The notes under the pieces are model-generated. The model was not told the DNA's origin and did not search any database. It was given only the letters and a program-made list of their open reading frames with translations. A DNA stretch of 64,000 nucleotides from Streptomyces sp. TSRI0107 (GTDB lineage Bacteria > Actinomycetota > Actinomycetes > Streptomycetales > Streptomycetaceae). Shown in pieces: positions 19,478 through 27,767 of this stretch (position 1 is its first letter; every line of letters begins with the position of its first letter). The position numbers were made by a program, and so were the translations under genes. The stretch spans positions 124,001-188,000 of the forward strand of contig NZ_LIVZ01000009.1 in assembly GCF_001905845.1 (NCBI RefSeq). The letters run 5' to 3'.

Positions 19478-20257
19478 TCAGGACTCCTGCGCCGCGTCGG
19501 TCCCGGGAGTCTCACCGAGCACATGGAGCTGTGTGGCCACGGCGTGGAACGCCGGCAGCTCGGCCGCGGCGGCCTCCAGCTTGAGCAGCGCCTCCACCGC
19601 TCCGGGCTCGGTGTCCACCAGGACCCCGGGAACGAGGTCGGCGAAGACCCGCACGCCGTGCACGGCGCCGACCCGCAGACCCGCGCCCTCGACCAGTCCG
19701 GTGAGCTGTTCGGCGGTGAAGCGGCGCGGCATGGGGTCGCCGGCGCCCCAGCGGCCGTCGGGGTCGCCGAGGGCCTGCCGGGCCTCCGTGAAGTGGCCGG
19801 CGAGGGCCCGGGCGAGCACGGCGCCGCCGAGGCCGGCGGCGAGCAGGCTGAGGACGCCCTCGGGGCGCAGGGCGGCGACGGCGTTGCGGACGCCCTCGGC
19901 CGGGTCGTCGACGTACTCCAGGACGCCGTGGCAGAGCACCGCGTCGTAGCCGCCGCGCTCCACCACGTCGAACAGGCCGTGGGCGTCGCCCTGCACGCCC
20001 CGGACCCGGTCGGCGACGCCGGCCTCGGCGGCGCGGCGCTCCAGGGCGAAGAGCGCGTTGGGGCTGGGGTCGACGACGGTGACCCGGTGGCCGAGGCGGG
20101 CGACGGGCACCGCGAACTTGCCGCTGCCGCCTCCGGTGTCGAGGACGTCCAGCGACTCCCGCCCCGTGGCCTTGACCCGGCGGTCCAGGGCGTCCTGAAG
20201 GACCTCCCAGACCACGGCGGTACGGAGAGAGGCGCGGGGGCGCATCGGGTCCGACAC
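19478..20257 (-). CDS. Class I SAM-dependent methyltransferase
   Basis: The 259-aa protein has the class I methyltransferase fold: motif I VLDTGGGSGKFAVPVA, an acidic residue ending strand 2 (VTVVDPSPNALFALE), YDAVLCHGVLEYVDDP after motif IV, and a methyltransferase-11-type middle. The start is GTG at 20257 with GAGGAG nine bases upstream. The substrate cannot be read from the sequence. It lies on the same strand as the HEPN gene upstream (159-bp gap) and DUF3040 downstream (276-bp gap). Confidence 0.88.
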   Translation of the reverse strand: MSDPMRPRASLRTAVVWEVLQDALDRRVKATGRESLDVLDTGGGSGKFAVPVARLGHRVTVVDPSPNALFALERRAAEAGVADRVRGVQGDAHGLFDVVERGGYDAVLCHGVLEYVDDPAEGVRNAVAALRPEGVLSLLAAGLGGAVLARALAGHFTEARQALGDPDGRWGAGDPMPRRFTAEQLTGLVEGAGLRVGAVHGVRVFADLVPGVLVDTEPGAVEALLKLEAAAAELPAFHAVATQLHVLGETPGTDAAQES

Positions 20258-20416
20258 GGCAGATGACTCCTCGGCACGGCCACCGCCTGTCCAACGGCGG
20301 AGCGGAACGGGGTGCCTTCCCGCCCGGGGTACGGGGCGGGAAGGCCTCAGGCGCCCTCCACCCTATTGCCTCCGGCCCCTGCCCGGTCACCGTGGTTCGC
20401 CCGGCGGCGCCGGTGC

Positions 20417-20977
20417 TCAGCCCGCGTCCGGCATCGCGTGCCCGGCGTCCGGGTCGTCCTCCCCCTTCCGGTCCCGGCGCGGCTGCGGGAGCACCGGCTG
20501 GGGCACCAGCATCCGCTCGACGAGGCGGAGGAACATCGCCACGTCCCGTATCAGATCGTCGGCGTCCCGGGGACTGGCCGCGCCCTGGATGCCCGCCTCG
20601 GCGCGGGCGCGGCGGCGGGCGCCGGAGGCGAACAGGGCGCTCCACTCGGTCAGCTCGGGCGCGATCTCGGGGAGCACTTCCCAGGCGCTCCGGATGCGGG
20701 CCCGGCGTCGCGGGTTGGGCTCGGGGCGACCGCGGGCGGCGAGCACGGCGGCGGCGGTGCGCAGGGCGGCGAGGTGGGCCGTCGCGTAGCGCTCGTTCGG
20801 GGTTTCCAGGACGGCGGCCTCGTCGAGTCCGGCGCGGGCCCGGGCGAGCAGGTCGAGGGCGGCGGGCGGGGCCGAGGCCCGGCGGAGGACGGGGTGCACA
20901 TCGCTCGCGGGGCCGGTCAGTGAGGGGGCAGGGCCGGTGGCGCGGCGCCGGCGCGCGGCGGCGGACGGGTTGGCCAT
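20417..20977 (-). CDS. SAV_6107-family HEPN-domain protein
   Basis: The 186-aa protein is mostly helical, with RYATAHLAALRTAAAVLA matching the R-x4-H motif of HEPN nucleases. Other family landmarks are WEVLPEIAPELTEWSALFASGA and the DADDLIRDVAMFLRLVERML segment. The start is ATG at 20977, with AGGAGGTT upstream. HEPN proteins are often RNases in toxin-antitoxin or defence settings, but this family is a vertically inherited streptomycete/actinobacterial gene and no partner antitoxin is adjacent. The biochemical role is unknown. Confidence 0.83.
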   Translation of the reverse strand: MANPSAAARRRRATGPAPSLTGPASDVHPVLRRASAPPAALDLLARARAGLDEAAVLETPNERYATAHLAALRTAAAVLAARGRPEPNPRRRARIRSAWEVLPEIAPELTEWSALFASGARRRARAEAGIQGAASPRDADDLIRDVAMFLRLVERMLVPQPVLPQPRRDRKGEDDPDAGHAMPDAG

Positions 20978-21100
20978 GACGAACCTCCTGTCGTCTGGGT
21001 GACGGCATCGTGGCCGTATGTGCCCATCGTGAGGTATGGCACTGACAATCCGTTCTGACCTGGGCTTTTGCCTCGATCGAAGGTTCGGGTTAGTTTTTGC

Positions 21101-21114
21101 ACTGACCAGTCAGT
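21101..21114. promoter_or_regulatory. Candidate TetR-type operator
   Basis: ACTGAC-CA-GTCAGT is a perfect 6-bp inverted repeat with a two-base spacer, 53 bp before the ABC gene start. A related half, CACTGAC, occurs again about 65 bp upstream. A TetR regulator is the last gene of the operon it precedes, so autoregulation through this site is a reasonable inference. Confidence 0.5.
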
Positions 21115-21166
21115 TCAAATTGGTCGGCTCATGGGACGGCCGGCTCGCGAGGTGGAGGGACGTGCT

Positions 21167-22072
21167 GTGGGGGAGCCAGCCGCGAGGGGACTCGCCGTAA
21201 GCGCCCGGGACTTCGGGGTGAAGGGGCCCCGCGGCTGGGCGTTCCGCGGGATCTCACTGGAGGCGGAGCCCGGCTCGCTGATCGCGATCGAGGGACCGTC
21301 CGGCTCCGGCCGTACGAGTCTGCTGCTCGCGCTGACCGGGCGGATGAAGCCCACGGAGGGGACGGCGGTCGTCGGCGACGTCCGGCCGCCGAAGCGGATG
21401 GCGGCCCTCCGCCAGGTCAGCGCTCTCGCGCACGTCCCGGGCGTCACCGACCTCGAACCGGCCCTCACCGTCGCGGAGCACCTGCGCGAGCGGGCCCTGC
21501 TCCAGCGCCGCTTCGGCGACTCGCTGCGCGGGCTGTTCCGGCCGCGCCGTGAGCGCCGCGACGAGGCCGCGCTGCGCGTCGACGCCGCCCTGGCCGCCGC
21601 CGGCCTCGACCCGGCCGACCTGCCCAAGGGCACCCGCACGGCCGTGCGGGACCTGGAGCGCCTGGAGGCGCTGCGGCTGTCCGTCGCGCTCGCCCTGATC
21701 GGCGGGCCGCGCCTGCTCGCCGTCGACGACACCGACCTCAAGCTGTCGGACGCGGAGCGGGCCGAGGTGTGGACGCTGCTGCGCTCCATCGCCGCGGCCG
21801 GGACGACGGTGCTTGCGGTGTGCAGCGAGGCCCCGCGGGACGCGGTGGTCGTGTCCACGCGGGCGTCGCGGGACGCGGAGGACCCTGCGGGGGACGGCGG
21901 CACGGAAGAGGCGGACGCCGCAGACGGAGCCGACGAAACCGGCACCGAAGACACCGGCACCGAAGACACCGGCACCGAAGACTCCGGCACCCCGGAAGCC
22001 GCTGACGACGAAGCCGACGACGACGAAGCGAAGGAGACGGCCGATGCGGTCGCCGAAACTGGCCGCGCTTGA
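21167..22072 (+). CDS. ABC-type ATPase with degenerate nucleotide-binding motifs
   Basis: The 301-aa protein has an ABC fold but its key motifs are altered. The Walker A is GPSGSGRTS, with Arg49 in place of the invariant Lys. Walker B is recognisable (RLLAVDDTD) and no LSGGQ signature is seen; the equivalent stretch reads RDLERLEALRLSVALAL. The C-terminal 60 residues are acidic with TGTED repeats. I chose GTG 21167 because GGAGGG lies seven bases upstream, although an ATG at 21131 is in frame. It overlaps the YhgE/Pip gene by 29 bases, suggesting a joint complex. Confidence 0.85.
   Translation: MGEPAARGLAVSARDFGVKGPRGWAFRGISLEAEPGSLIAIEGPSGSGRTSLLLALTGRMKPTEGTAVVGDVRPPKRMAALRQVSALAHVPGVTDLEPALTVAEHLRERALLQRRFGDSLRGLFRPRRERRDEAALRVDAALAAAGLDPADLPKGTRTAVRDLERLEALRLSVALALIGGPRLLAVDDTDLKLSDAERAEVWTLLRSIAAAGTTVLAVCSEAPRDAVVVSTRASRDAEDPAGDGGTEEADAADGADETGTEDTGTEDTGTEDSGTPEAADDEADDDEAKETADAVAETGRA
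21938..21982 (+). repeat. Three perfect 15-bp tandem repeats in the ABC gene
   Basis: ACCGGCACCGAAGAC is repeated three times head to tail and encodes TGTED three times in the acidic C-terminal tail. The tail is likely disordered and its length may vary between strains. Confidence 0.85.
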
Positions 22073-24128
22073 GCTGCGGCGCTTCGCGCGGGGCAGGCTG
22101 CCGCGCGCGGGCCTGGTGGCGCTGTTGCTGCTGCCGCTGCTGTACGGGGCGCTGTACCTGTGGTCCTTCTGGGACCCGTACGGTCGTCTCGACCGCCTGC
22201 CCGTGGCGCTGGTGAACGACGACAAGGGGGCGACGGCCGATGGGAAGAAGCTCCACGCGGGTGACGACATCGTGGACGGGCTGCGCGACAGCGAGGTCTT
22301 CGACTGGCACGAGGTGAGCGCCGCCGAGGCCCGCACGGGTGTGGAGGACGGCCGGTACTACCTGTCGCTGACCATGCCGGAGGACTTCAGCGCGCGGATC
22401 GCCTCCAGCTCCGGCGACTCCCCGGAGACGGGCGCGCTCCAGGTGCGCACCAACGACGCCAACAACTACATCGTCGGGCAGATCTCGCGGACCGTGTTCA
22501 GCGAGGTGCGCACCGCGGCGTCCACCAAGACGTCGCGGTCGTTCCTGGACAAGATCTTCATCTCGTTCTCCGACATCCACGGCGAGACGGTGAAGGCCGC
22601 GAGCGGCGCCGACAAGCTGAAGGGGGGCATCGGGAAGGCGGAGAAGGGCTCCAAGGACCTCGCCGACGGCCTGAAGGACGCCAAGGACGGCAGCGGCGAC
22701 CTGTCCAAGGGGCTGAAGAAGCTCCACACGGGCGCCGGTGACCTGGAGGACGGTTCCAAGCGGGTCGCGGAGGGCACGCAGGCCCTCGCCGACAAGGTCA
22801 ACGGGATCTCCGGCAAGATCGGGCCGTTCCTGAAGGACAACGAGAAGGCCATCGGCGACACCGCCCAGTTCGTCGCCGACTCCGCCGGCACGATCCGCGA
22901 CAACCTGGACAGCCTCTCCGAGACGGCCCCGGCCGCGGCGAAGAAGGCCCGCGAGTCCTCCGACAGCCTGGCCGGCGTCTACACGGCCCGCTGCGAGAAG
23001 GCCGTCCTGCCCGACGCCGCCTGCCCCGACCTGAAGCTGGCCAAGGACACCGCCGCCGACGTGGCGTCGATCGCCGGCGACCTCGACACACTGGTCACCG
23101 AGCACAGCGGCGAGCTGAAGCAGCTGGACAAGCACCTGGCCACCCTGGAGCAGCAGGCCCAAGCGCTCGCCGACCGCGCGCCGCACCTCTCCGAGGACCT
23201 GGACGACGCCGTCAAGCAGATCAACAAGCTGAACGAGGGCGCAGGGAAGGTCGCCGCGGGCGCCGTGAAGCTCCACTCGGGGCTCGGCACCGCGAAGACC
23301 GGTGCCTCGGACCTGGACACGGGCGTCGGCAAACTGAAGACGGGCGCGGACGACCTCAGCGGCGGCATGTACAAGCTCGTCGACGGCTCGGTGAAGCTCG
23401 CGGACGGGCTGCACGACGGCGCGGAGCAGATCCCCGACTACGACGAGCGGGAGCGCGACAAGCGCACCGAGGTCATGGCGGACCCGGTCCAGCTCGCCGC
23501 CAAGTCGCTGCACCAGGCGCCCAACTACGGCACCGGCTTCGCCCCGTACTTCATCCCGCTGTCCCTGTGGGTGGGCGCGATGGTGGCGTACATGCTGATC
23601 CCGCCGCTGAACCGGCGCGCCCTGGCCGCCGGAGCCGCGGCCTGGCGGATCGCCCTGGCCGGCTGGCTGCCGGTGCTGGCGATCGGGATCGCGCAGACCG
23701 TGGCGCTGATGGCGGTGCTGCACTGGGCGATCGGCCTGGAGATGGCCCGCGCGGCCGGCACGGTGGGCTTCCTGTTCCTGGTGACGGGCTGCTTCGCGGC
23801 GATCGTGCAGCTGCTCAACGCCCGCTTCGGGGCGGCCGGCCGGATCCTGGTGCTCGCCCTGCTGATGCTCCAGCTGACGTCGGCGGGCGGCACGTATCCC
23901 GTGCAGACCAGCCCGGGCTTCTTCAACGCGATCCACCCCTTCCTGCCGATGACCTACGTCGTCGAGGCCCTCAGGAGGCTCATCACGGGCGGCGGCCTGG
24001 GCCCGGTCTGGCAGGCGTGCGCGGTGCTCACGGCCTTCACGGTGGGCGCGCTCGCGCTGACCGCCCTGTCGGCCCGCCGCCGCCAGGTGTGGACGCTGGA
24101 CAAGCTGCACCCGGAGCTGAGCCTGTGA
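22044..24128 (+). CDS. YhgE/Pip-family membrane protein (ABC-2 type)
   Basis: The 694-aa protein has one membrane segment near residues 20-40, a long extracytoplasmic region of about 460 residues, and five membrane segments in the last 200 residues (for example PLSLWVGAMVAYMLIPPL). The ectodomain repeats LxxGxxxLxxG-type units and should form long coiled or helical stalks, as in phage-infection-protein (Pip) and YhgE relatives. The ATG at 22044 follows GAAGGAGA and lies inside the end of the ABC gene. Coupling to the neighbouring ATPase suggests an exporter-like complex; the substrate is unknown. Confidence 0.9.
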   Translation: MRSPKLAALELRRFARGRLPRAGLVALLLLPLLYGALYLWSFWDPYGRLDRLPVALVNDDKGATADGKKLHAGDDIVDGLRDSEVFDWHEVSAAEARTGVEDGRYYLSLTMPEDFSARIASSSGDSPETGALQVRTNDANNYIVGQISRTVFSEVRTAASTKTSRSFLDKIFISFSDIHGETVKAASGADKLKGGIGKAEKGSKDLADGLKDAKDGSGDLSKGLKKLHTGAGDLEDGSKRVAEGTQALADKVNGISGKIGPFLKDNEKAIGDTAQFVADSAGTIRDNLDSLSETAPAAAKKARESSDSLAGVYTARCEKAVLPDAACPDLKLAKDTAADVASIAGDLDTLVTEHSGELKQLDKHLATLEQQAQALADRAPHLSEDLDDAVKQINKLNEGAGKVAAGAVKLHSGLGTAKTGASDLDTGVGKLKTGADDLSGGMYKLVDGSVKLADGLHDGAEQIPDYDERERDKRTEVMADPVQLAAKSLHQAPNYGTGFAPYFIPLSLWVGAMVAYMLIPPLNRRALAAGAAAWRIALAGWLPVLAIGIAQTVALMAVLHWAIGLEMARAAGTVGFLFLVTGCFAAIVQLLNARFGAAGRILVLALLMLQLTSAGGTYPVQTSPGFFNAIHPFLPMTYVVEALRRLITGGGLGPVWQACAVLTAFTVGALALTALSARRRQVWTLDKLHPELSL

Positions 24129-24178
24129 CCTCGCCTCCCGTGCCGTGCCCCGACGCCGTTCCTGTGACAATCGGGGCC

Positions 24179-24808
24179 ATGGAAAGCAGCAGCGCCCCGT
24201 CGGGCGGCAGCACGCGCCGCGAGGCCACCCGGCAGAAGCTCTACGAGGCGGCCGTCACCCTCATCGCCGAGCAGGGCTTCTCGGCGACCACCGTGGACGA
24301 GATCGCCGAGCGGGCGGGGGTCGCCAAGGGCACGGTGTACTACAACTTCGCCAGCAAGTCGGTCCTCTTCGAGGAGCTGCTGCGGCACGGCGTGGGCCTG
24401 CTCACCGCGTCCCTCCAGGAGGCGGCCGAGCAGACCGAGCGCGACGGCGGCAGCAAGGTCGACGCGCTGGACGCGATGATCCGCGCGGGGCTCGGTTTCA
24501 TCGCCCGCTACCCGGCTTTCACCCAGCTCTACGTGGCGGAGCTGTGGCGCACCAACCGCGCCTGGCAGTCCACCCTCATGGTGGTGCGCCGGCAGGTCGT
24601 GGCGGTGGTGGAGGACGTGCTCCGCGCGGGGGTGGAGAACGGCGAGCTCTCCGACGAGATCGATGTCCAGTTGACCGCGGCGGCGCTGGTCGGCATGGTC
24701 CTGGTGGCCGCCCTGGACTGGCAGTCGTTCCAGCCCGAGCGCACCCTCGACGACGTCCACTCCGCGCTGTCCCGGCTGCTTCAGGGGCGGGTGAGCGGCC
24801 GCCCCTGA
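24179..24808 (+). CDS. TetR-family transcriptional regulator
   Basis: The 209-aa protein has an N-terminal TetR helix-turn-helix (LIAEQGFSATTVDEIAERAG, then KGTVYYNFASKSVLFEELL) and an all-helical ligand-binding domain ending in a QSFQPERTLDDVHSAL segment. ATG 24179 has no clear Shine-Dalgarno; GACAAT seven bases upstream is -10-like, so the gene may also be expressed from its own leaderless start. A GTG at 24164 is an alternative. It follows the ABC and YhgE/Pip genes and probably represses them. Confidence 0.9.
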   Translation: MESSSAPSGGSTRREATRQKLYEAAVTLIAEQGFSATTVDEIAERAGVAKGTVYYNFASKSVLFEELLRHGVGLLTASLQEAAEQTERDGGSKVDALDAMIRAGLGFIARYPAFTQLYVAELWRTNRAWQSTLMVVRRQVVAVVEDVLRAGVENGELSDEIDVQLTAAALVGMVLVAALDWQSFQPERTLDDVHSALSRLLQGRVSGRP

Positions 24809-25253
24809 GACGGCACTGCATAGAAAGGCGAAAGCGCCGGTCCTGGACCGTGGCCGCGTCCCCCGCGGGCCACCATCCGGACCGGCGCCTTCCGTTCCCC
24901 CGTACTCCCCCGTGCGTCCCCCCGTAGGAACCCCCGTTCGGTCGTTCCCCCGGGTCTCCCCCGTGCCTCGCCTCCGCCGGCCTTCGCCGGCGGAAGGAGC
25001 GGATCGAGGGCCGCTCCGTTCCGGCGCCCCGTGTCGCCGGTGCCGGAGCCGCGCCCTTCCTCCGTGCCTCAACTCTGTCGTTCGCGCGGGGTGGTCCCCA
25101 TCCGCGCGCGTACTCATCTCGCCACCTAGGTACGGATACTCAGCCGTCCGTGCTCGCCCCCAGACGGCCGTCTCCGCCGGGCGGGCCGCACGCGGCCGAC
25201 CAGGGCCGGACCACCGGTCGGGACTGTCGGTGGCGGCCGATAAAGTCGCGGGC
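24809..25253. other. Intergenic region with a terminator and no gene
   Basis: This 445-bp stretch holds a structured terminator after the TetR gene and then about 350 bp in which I see no convincing coding region. Open frames are present but have no recognisable protein or ribosome site. TAAAGT at 25241-25246 lies seven bases before the next ATG and fits a -10 for a leaderless transcript. Confidence 0.55.
24834..24888 (+). terminator. Branched hairpin terminator after the TetR gene
   Basis: GCGCCGGTCC (24834-24843) pairs perfectly with GGACCGGCGC (24879-24888). A second smaller GC-rich hairpin (GTGGCCGCG against CGCGGGCCAC, one bulge) is nested between them. A short T/C-rich stretch follows. 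Confidence 0.7.
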
Positions 25254-26753
25254 ATGGCACGGATTGCGGTGATCGGCGCCGGGATGGGCGCGATGGCGGC
25301 CGCTGCCCGGCTGGCCGTCGCGGGCCACCGGGTGGCGGTGTACGAGCGTACGGAGACGTACGGCGGTGGTGTGCGCCGCCGGGAGCGGGACGGCTTCCGC
25401 TTCGACACCGGGCCGGGCCTGCTTCCGCTGCCCGCGGTCTACCGCGATCTGTTCGTCAAGACCGGCAAGGAGCCTCTGGAGGACTGCGTCGAGCTGGTCC
25501 AGGTCGACCCGTCGGCCCGGCACGTCTTCGCGGACGGCACGGCGGTCTCCCTGCCGAACGCCTCCCGCGCGGGCGTCGTCGCCGCCCTGGACGAGGCCCT
25601 GGGGGCGGGCGCGGGCGGCCGCTGGGGCGACTTCCTGGTGCGGGCCCGCGAGGCCTGGGACCGCACACGGCGGCCGCTCCTGGAGGAGCCGCTGTGGCCG
25701 AACTGGACGGTGCTGGCCGAGCGCGAGCCCTACCCGGCGGTCCCCCACAAGCGGCTGCTGCGCACCCGCCGGGCCGGCACGCCGGCCGAGATCGGCGCCT
25801 GGGAACTGCGCGACCCCCGCCTGGCCGCCCTGCTGGAGAGCCACGTCCTCGGCCACGGCCTGGACCCGCGGGTGGCTCCGGCGAGCGTGGCCGTGCTGCC
25901 GTACATGGAGCACGCCTTCGGCGTCTGGTACGTCCGCGGCGGTCTGCGCGAACTGGCCCGCGCGGTGTACGACCGCTGCCGGGCCCGCCGCATCGAGTTC
26001 CACTTCGGTGCCGAGGTCGCGCGCGTGCTGGTGCGGGACGGCCGCGCGGCCGGCGTGGAACTGGCCGACGGCACGACGGCGGAGGCGGACTTCGTGATCG
26101 CCGGTGTCGCCCCCGGCGTACTGGACGGCCTCACCGCGGGCACGGCGGTGCGCGGTGCGGACGAGGTCCCCGCGCGGGGCGGGCTGCCGAGCCGGCTGAC
26201 GGTGCTGCTGGCGCTGCGCGGCGGCCGCCCCGAGGGAACGCCGTGTCGCACGGTGGTGCATCCGCGGGACCGCCACGCCGAGTTGGCGTACGTGTTCGAC
26301 GGCGGCGCCGGGACGGAGGTGCGGCCCACGGTCACCGTGCTGCGCCCGGACGACCCCGAACTGGTCCCGGACGCCGGCCACGAGGCGGTCACGCTGACGG
26401 CGACCGTTCCGGCGGGCGCCGCCGGGCCGGAACTGCGGCTCCACGCGGAGCACATGGTCTCCGCCGCCGAACGCGCCGTACCCGGTCTGCGTGACCGGCT
26501 GCTGTGGCAGGAGGAGCACACCCCGGCCGACATCGCGGAGGAGACCGGCGGAGCGGGCGGGGCCGTGCCCGCGCCCGCGCTGGCGGCGGGCGGGGGGCGT
26601 CTGCTGTACCCGGCCAACTCCACCGCCGTGGAAGGGCTGTTCACCGTGGGCGGCTGGTCGCATCCGGGCGGCGGACTGCCGCACGCCGGGATGTCGGGCG
26701 CGCTGGTCGCCGGGCTGATCGTCGAGGGGCCGGAGTTCCGGGGCTCCCAGTGA
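25254..26753 (+). CDS. FAD-dependent oxidoreductase, phytoene desaturase-like
   Basis: The 499-aa protein has an N-terminal dinucleotide fold (VIGAGMGAMAAAARLAVAG, then VYERTETYGG) and the C-terminal FAD signature of the CrtI/amine-oxidase superfamily (LFTVGGWSHPGGGLPHAGMSG). A VRGGLRELARAVYD stretch matches the conserved core of the family. No carotenoid genes are adjacent, so a desaturase role is not supported and the substrate is unknown. ATG 25254 has no Shine-Dalgarno but TAAAGT lies seven bases upstream. The open frame reaches back to 24912, through sequence without protein-like features. Confidence 0.85.
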   Translation: MARIAVIGAGMGAMAAAARLAVAGHRVAVYERTETYGGGVRRRERDGFRFDTGPGLLPLPAVYRDLFVKTGKEPLEDCVELVQVDPSARHVFADGTAVSLPNASRAGVVAALDEALGAGAGGRWGDFLVRAREAWDRTRRPLLEEPLWPNWTVLAEREPYPAVPHKRLLRTRRAGTPAEIGAWELRDPRLAALLESHVLGHGLDPRVAPASVAVLPYMEHAFGVWYVRGGLRELARAVYDRCRARRIEFHFGAEVARVLVRDGRAAGVELADGTTAEADFVIAGVAPGVLDGLTAGTAVRGADEVPARGGLPSRLTVLLALRGGRPEGTPCRTVVHPRDRHAELAYVFDGGAGTEVRPTVTVLRPDDPELVPDAGHEAVTLTATVPAGAAGPELRLHAEHMVSAAERAVPGLRDRLLWQEEHTPADIAEETGGAGGAVPAPALAAGGGRLLYPANSTAVEGLFTVGGWSHPGGGLPHAGMSGALVAGLIVEGPEFRGSQ

Positions 26754-26793
26754 GCCCCTGAGCCGCCGGGAGAGACCGGCGGCTCGACACCCG

Positions 26794-27711
26794 TCAGAAC
26801 CGGTAGTGCTCGTCGTAGCCCTGGCCCTGCGCCTGCCCGTCGCCCTGGTACGGCTGCTCCGGCGGGAGTCCGGCGCCCAGGGGGTCGTCGGTGGTGCGCT
26901 GCTGCGGGACCCACACCCCGCCGGGCGGGGTCTCGCCGCCGTAGCCGCCGGTGGCGTACTGGTCCTGCCCGTAGGCCTGCTGGCCGTACTGCATGTCGTA
27001 ACCGGGGTCGTACGAGACACCGCTGTAGGTCTGGGTGCCGATGTACGGGTCGGAGTAGGCGGCGTACTGCTGCTGGCCGGTGGTGTCGTAGCCGTACTGC
27101 TGCGGGTAGCCGGAGTAGCCGTCGTAGCCGTATCCCTGGCCGTGGTCGGCCGTCTGGGCGGTGGCCGCGTACTGGTCCTGGGAGCGGTCGCCGCCGTGGG
27201 CCGGGTCGCCGTATATGCCGTAGGAGCCGGTCTCGTCCGGGAGCGGCTGAGGCTCGTAGACGGCGGTGGTCTCGGCGGCGGAGGCGGCGCCGGAGCGGGC
27301 CGGGGTGAAGACGTCGTCGCGGTCGTGGTCGTCGCCGTAGGACCCGAAACCGTCACTCGGAGTGGTGACGGCGTGATCCGTCTCCTCGAGGTCGGAGACC
27401 TCCAGGGTCGGGTCCTGGCGCACCTTGCGGTCACGCCTGCCGCCGCCCGCGCCAGGGCGGCCGGTGACCGCCCAGCCGGCCGCGAAGCCGCGGCGGAACG
27501 ACAGCGTGACGTAGGTCTGCCCGACCGCGAACGCGGCGGCACCCAGCCCGATCACGATGACGGACGGGATCAGTACACCGACGACGACACCCAGGAAGCC
27601 CGCGAACGCCAGCAGCCGCCAGCGCAGCCGGGCCTTGTACTGCAGCAGGACCTCGCCGAGCAGCCACAGCGCGACGATGCCGAACGCGATGTAGAGGACC
27701 GTCCAGCCCAT
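26794..27711 (-). CDS. Membrane protein with Tyr/Gln/Gly-rich tail
   Basis: The function is unknown. The 305-aa protein has two or three membrane segments within residues 1-75 (IAFGIVALWLLGEVLL and LGVVVGVLIPSVIVIGLGAA), a basic stop-transfer stretch, and about 200 residues of low-complexity cytoplasmic tail. From about residue 165 the tail is dominated by Tyr, Gln, Gly and Asp in motifs such as GYGYDGYSGYPQQYGYD. It ends in EHYRF. The start is ATG at 27711. It sits between the FAD oxidoreductase (convergent) and metF (same strand). The composition resembles tails that self-associate or undergo phase separation, but that is inference. Confidence 0.82.
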   Translation of the reverse strand: MGWTVLYIAFGIVALWLLGEVLLQYKARLRWRLLAFAGFLGVVVGVLIPSVIVIGLGAAAFAVGQTYVTLSFRRGFAAGWAVTGRPGAGGGRRDRKVRQDPTLEVSDLEETDHAVTTPSDGFGSYGDDHDRDDVFTPARSGAASAAETTAVYEPQPLPDETGSYGIYGDPAHGGDRSQDQYAATAQTADHGQGYGYDGYSGYPQQYGYDTTGQQQYAAYSDPYIGTQTYSGVSYDPGYDMQYGQQAYGQDQYATGGYGGETPPGGVWVPQQRTTDDPLGAGLPPEQPYQGDGQAQGQGYDEHYRF

Positions 27712-27767
27712 GTACGCCCCTCTCCCAGTGGCCGCTACGCAGTGTGTCGTATGACCGTGCGACCGGT

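Noticed and set aside
21080..21100. tRNA T-loop-like sequence GGTTCGGGTTAG
   Set aside because: No cloverleaf partner arms are found around it.
25254..26753. Carotenoid biosynthesis gene
   Set aside because: Only the general CrtI-like FAD fold is present and no other carotenoid genes lie nearby.
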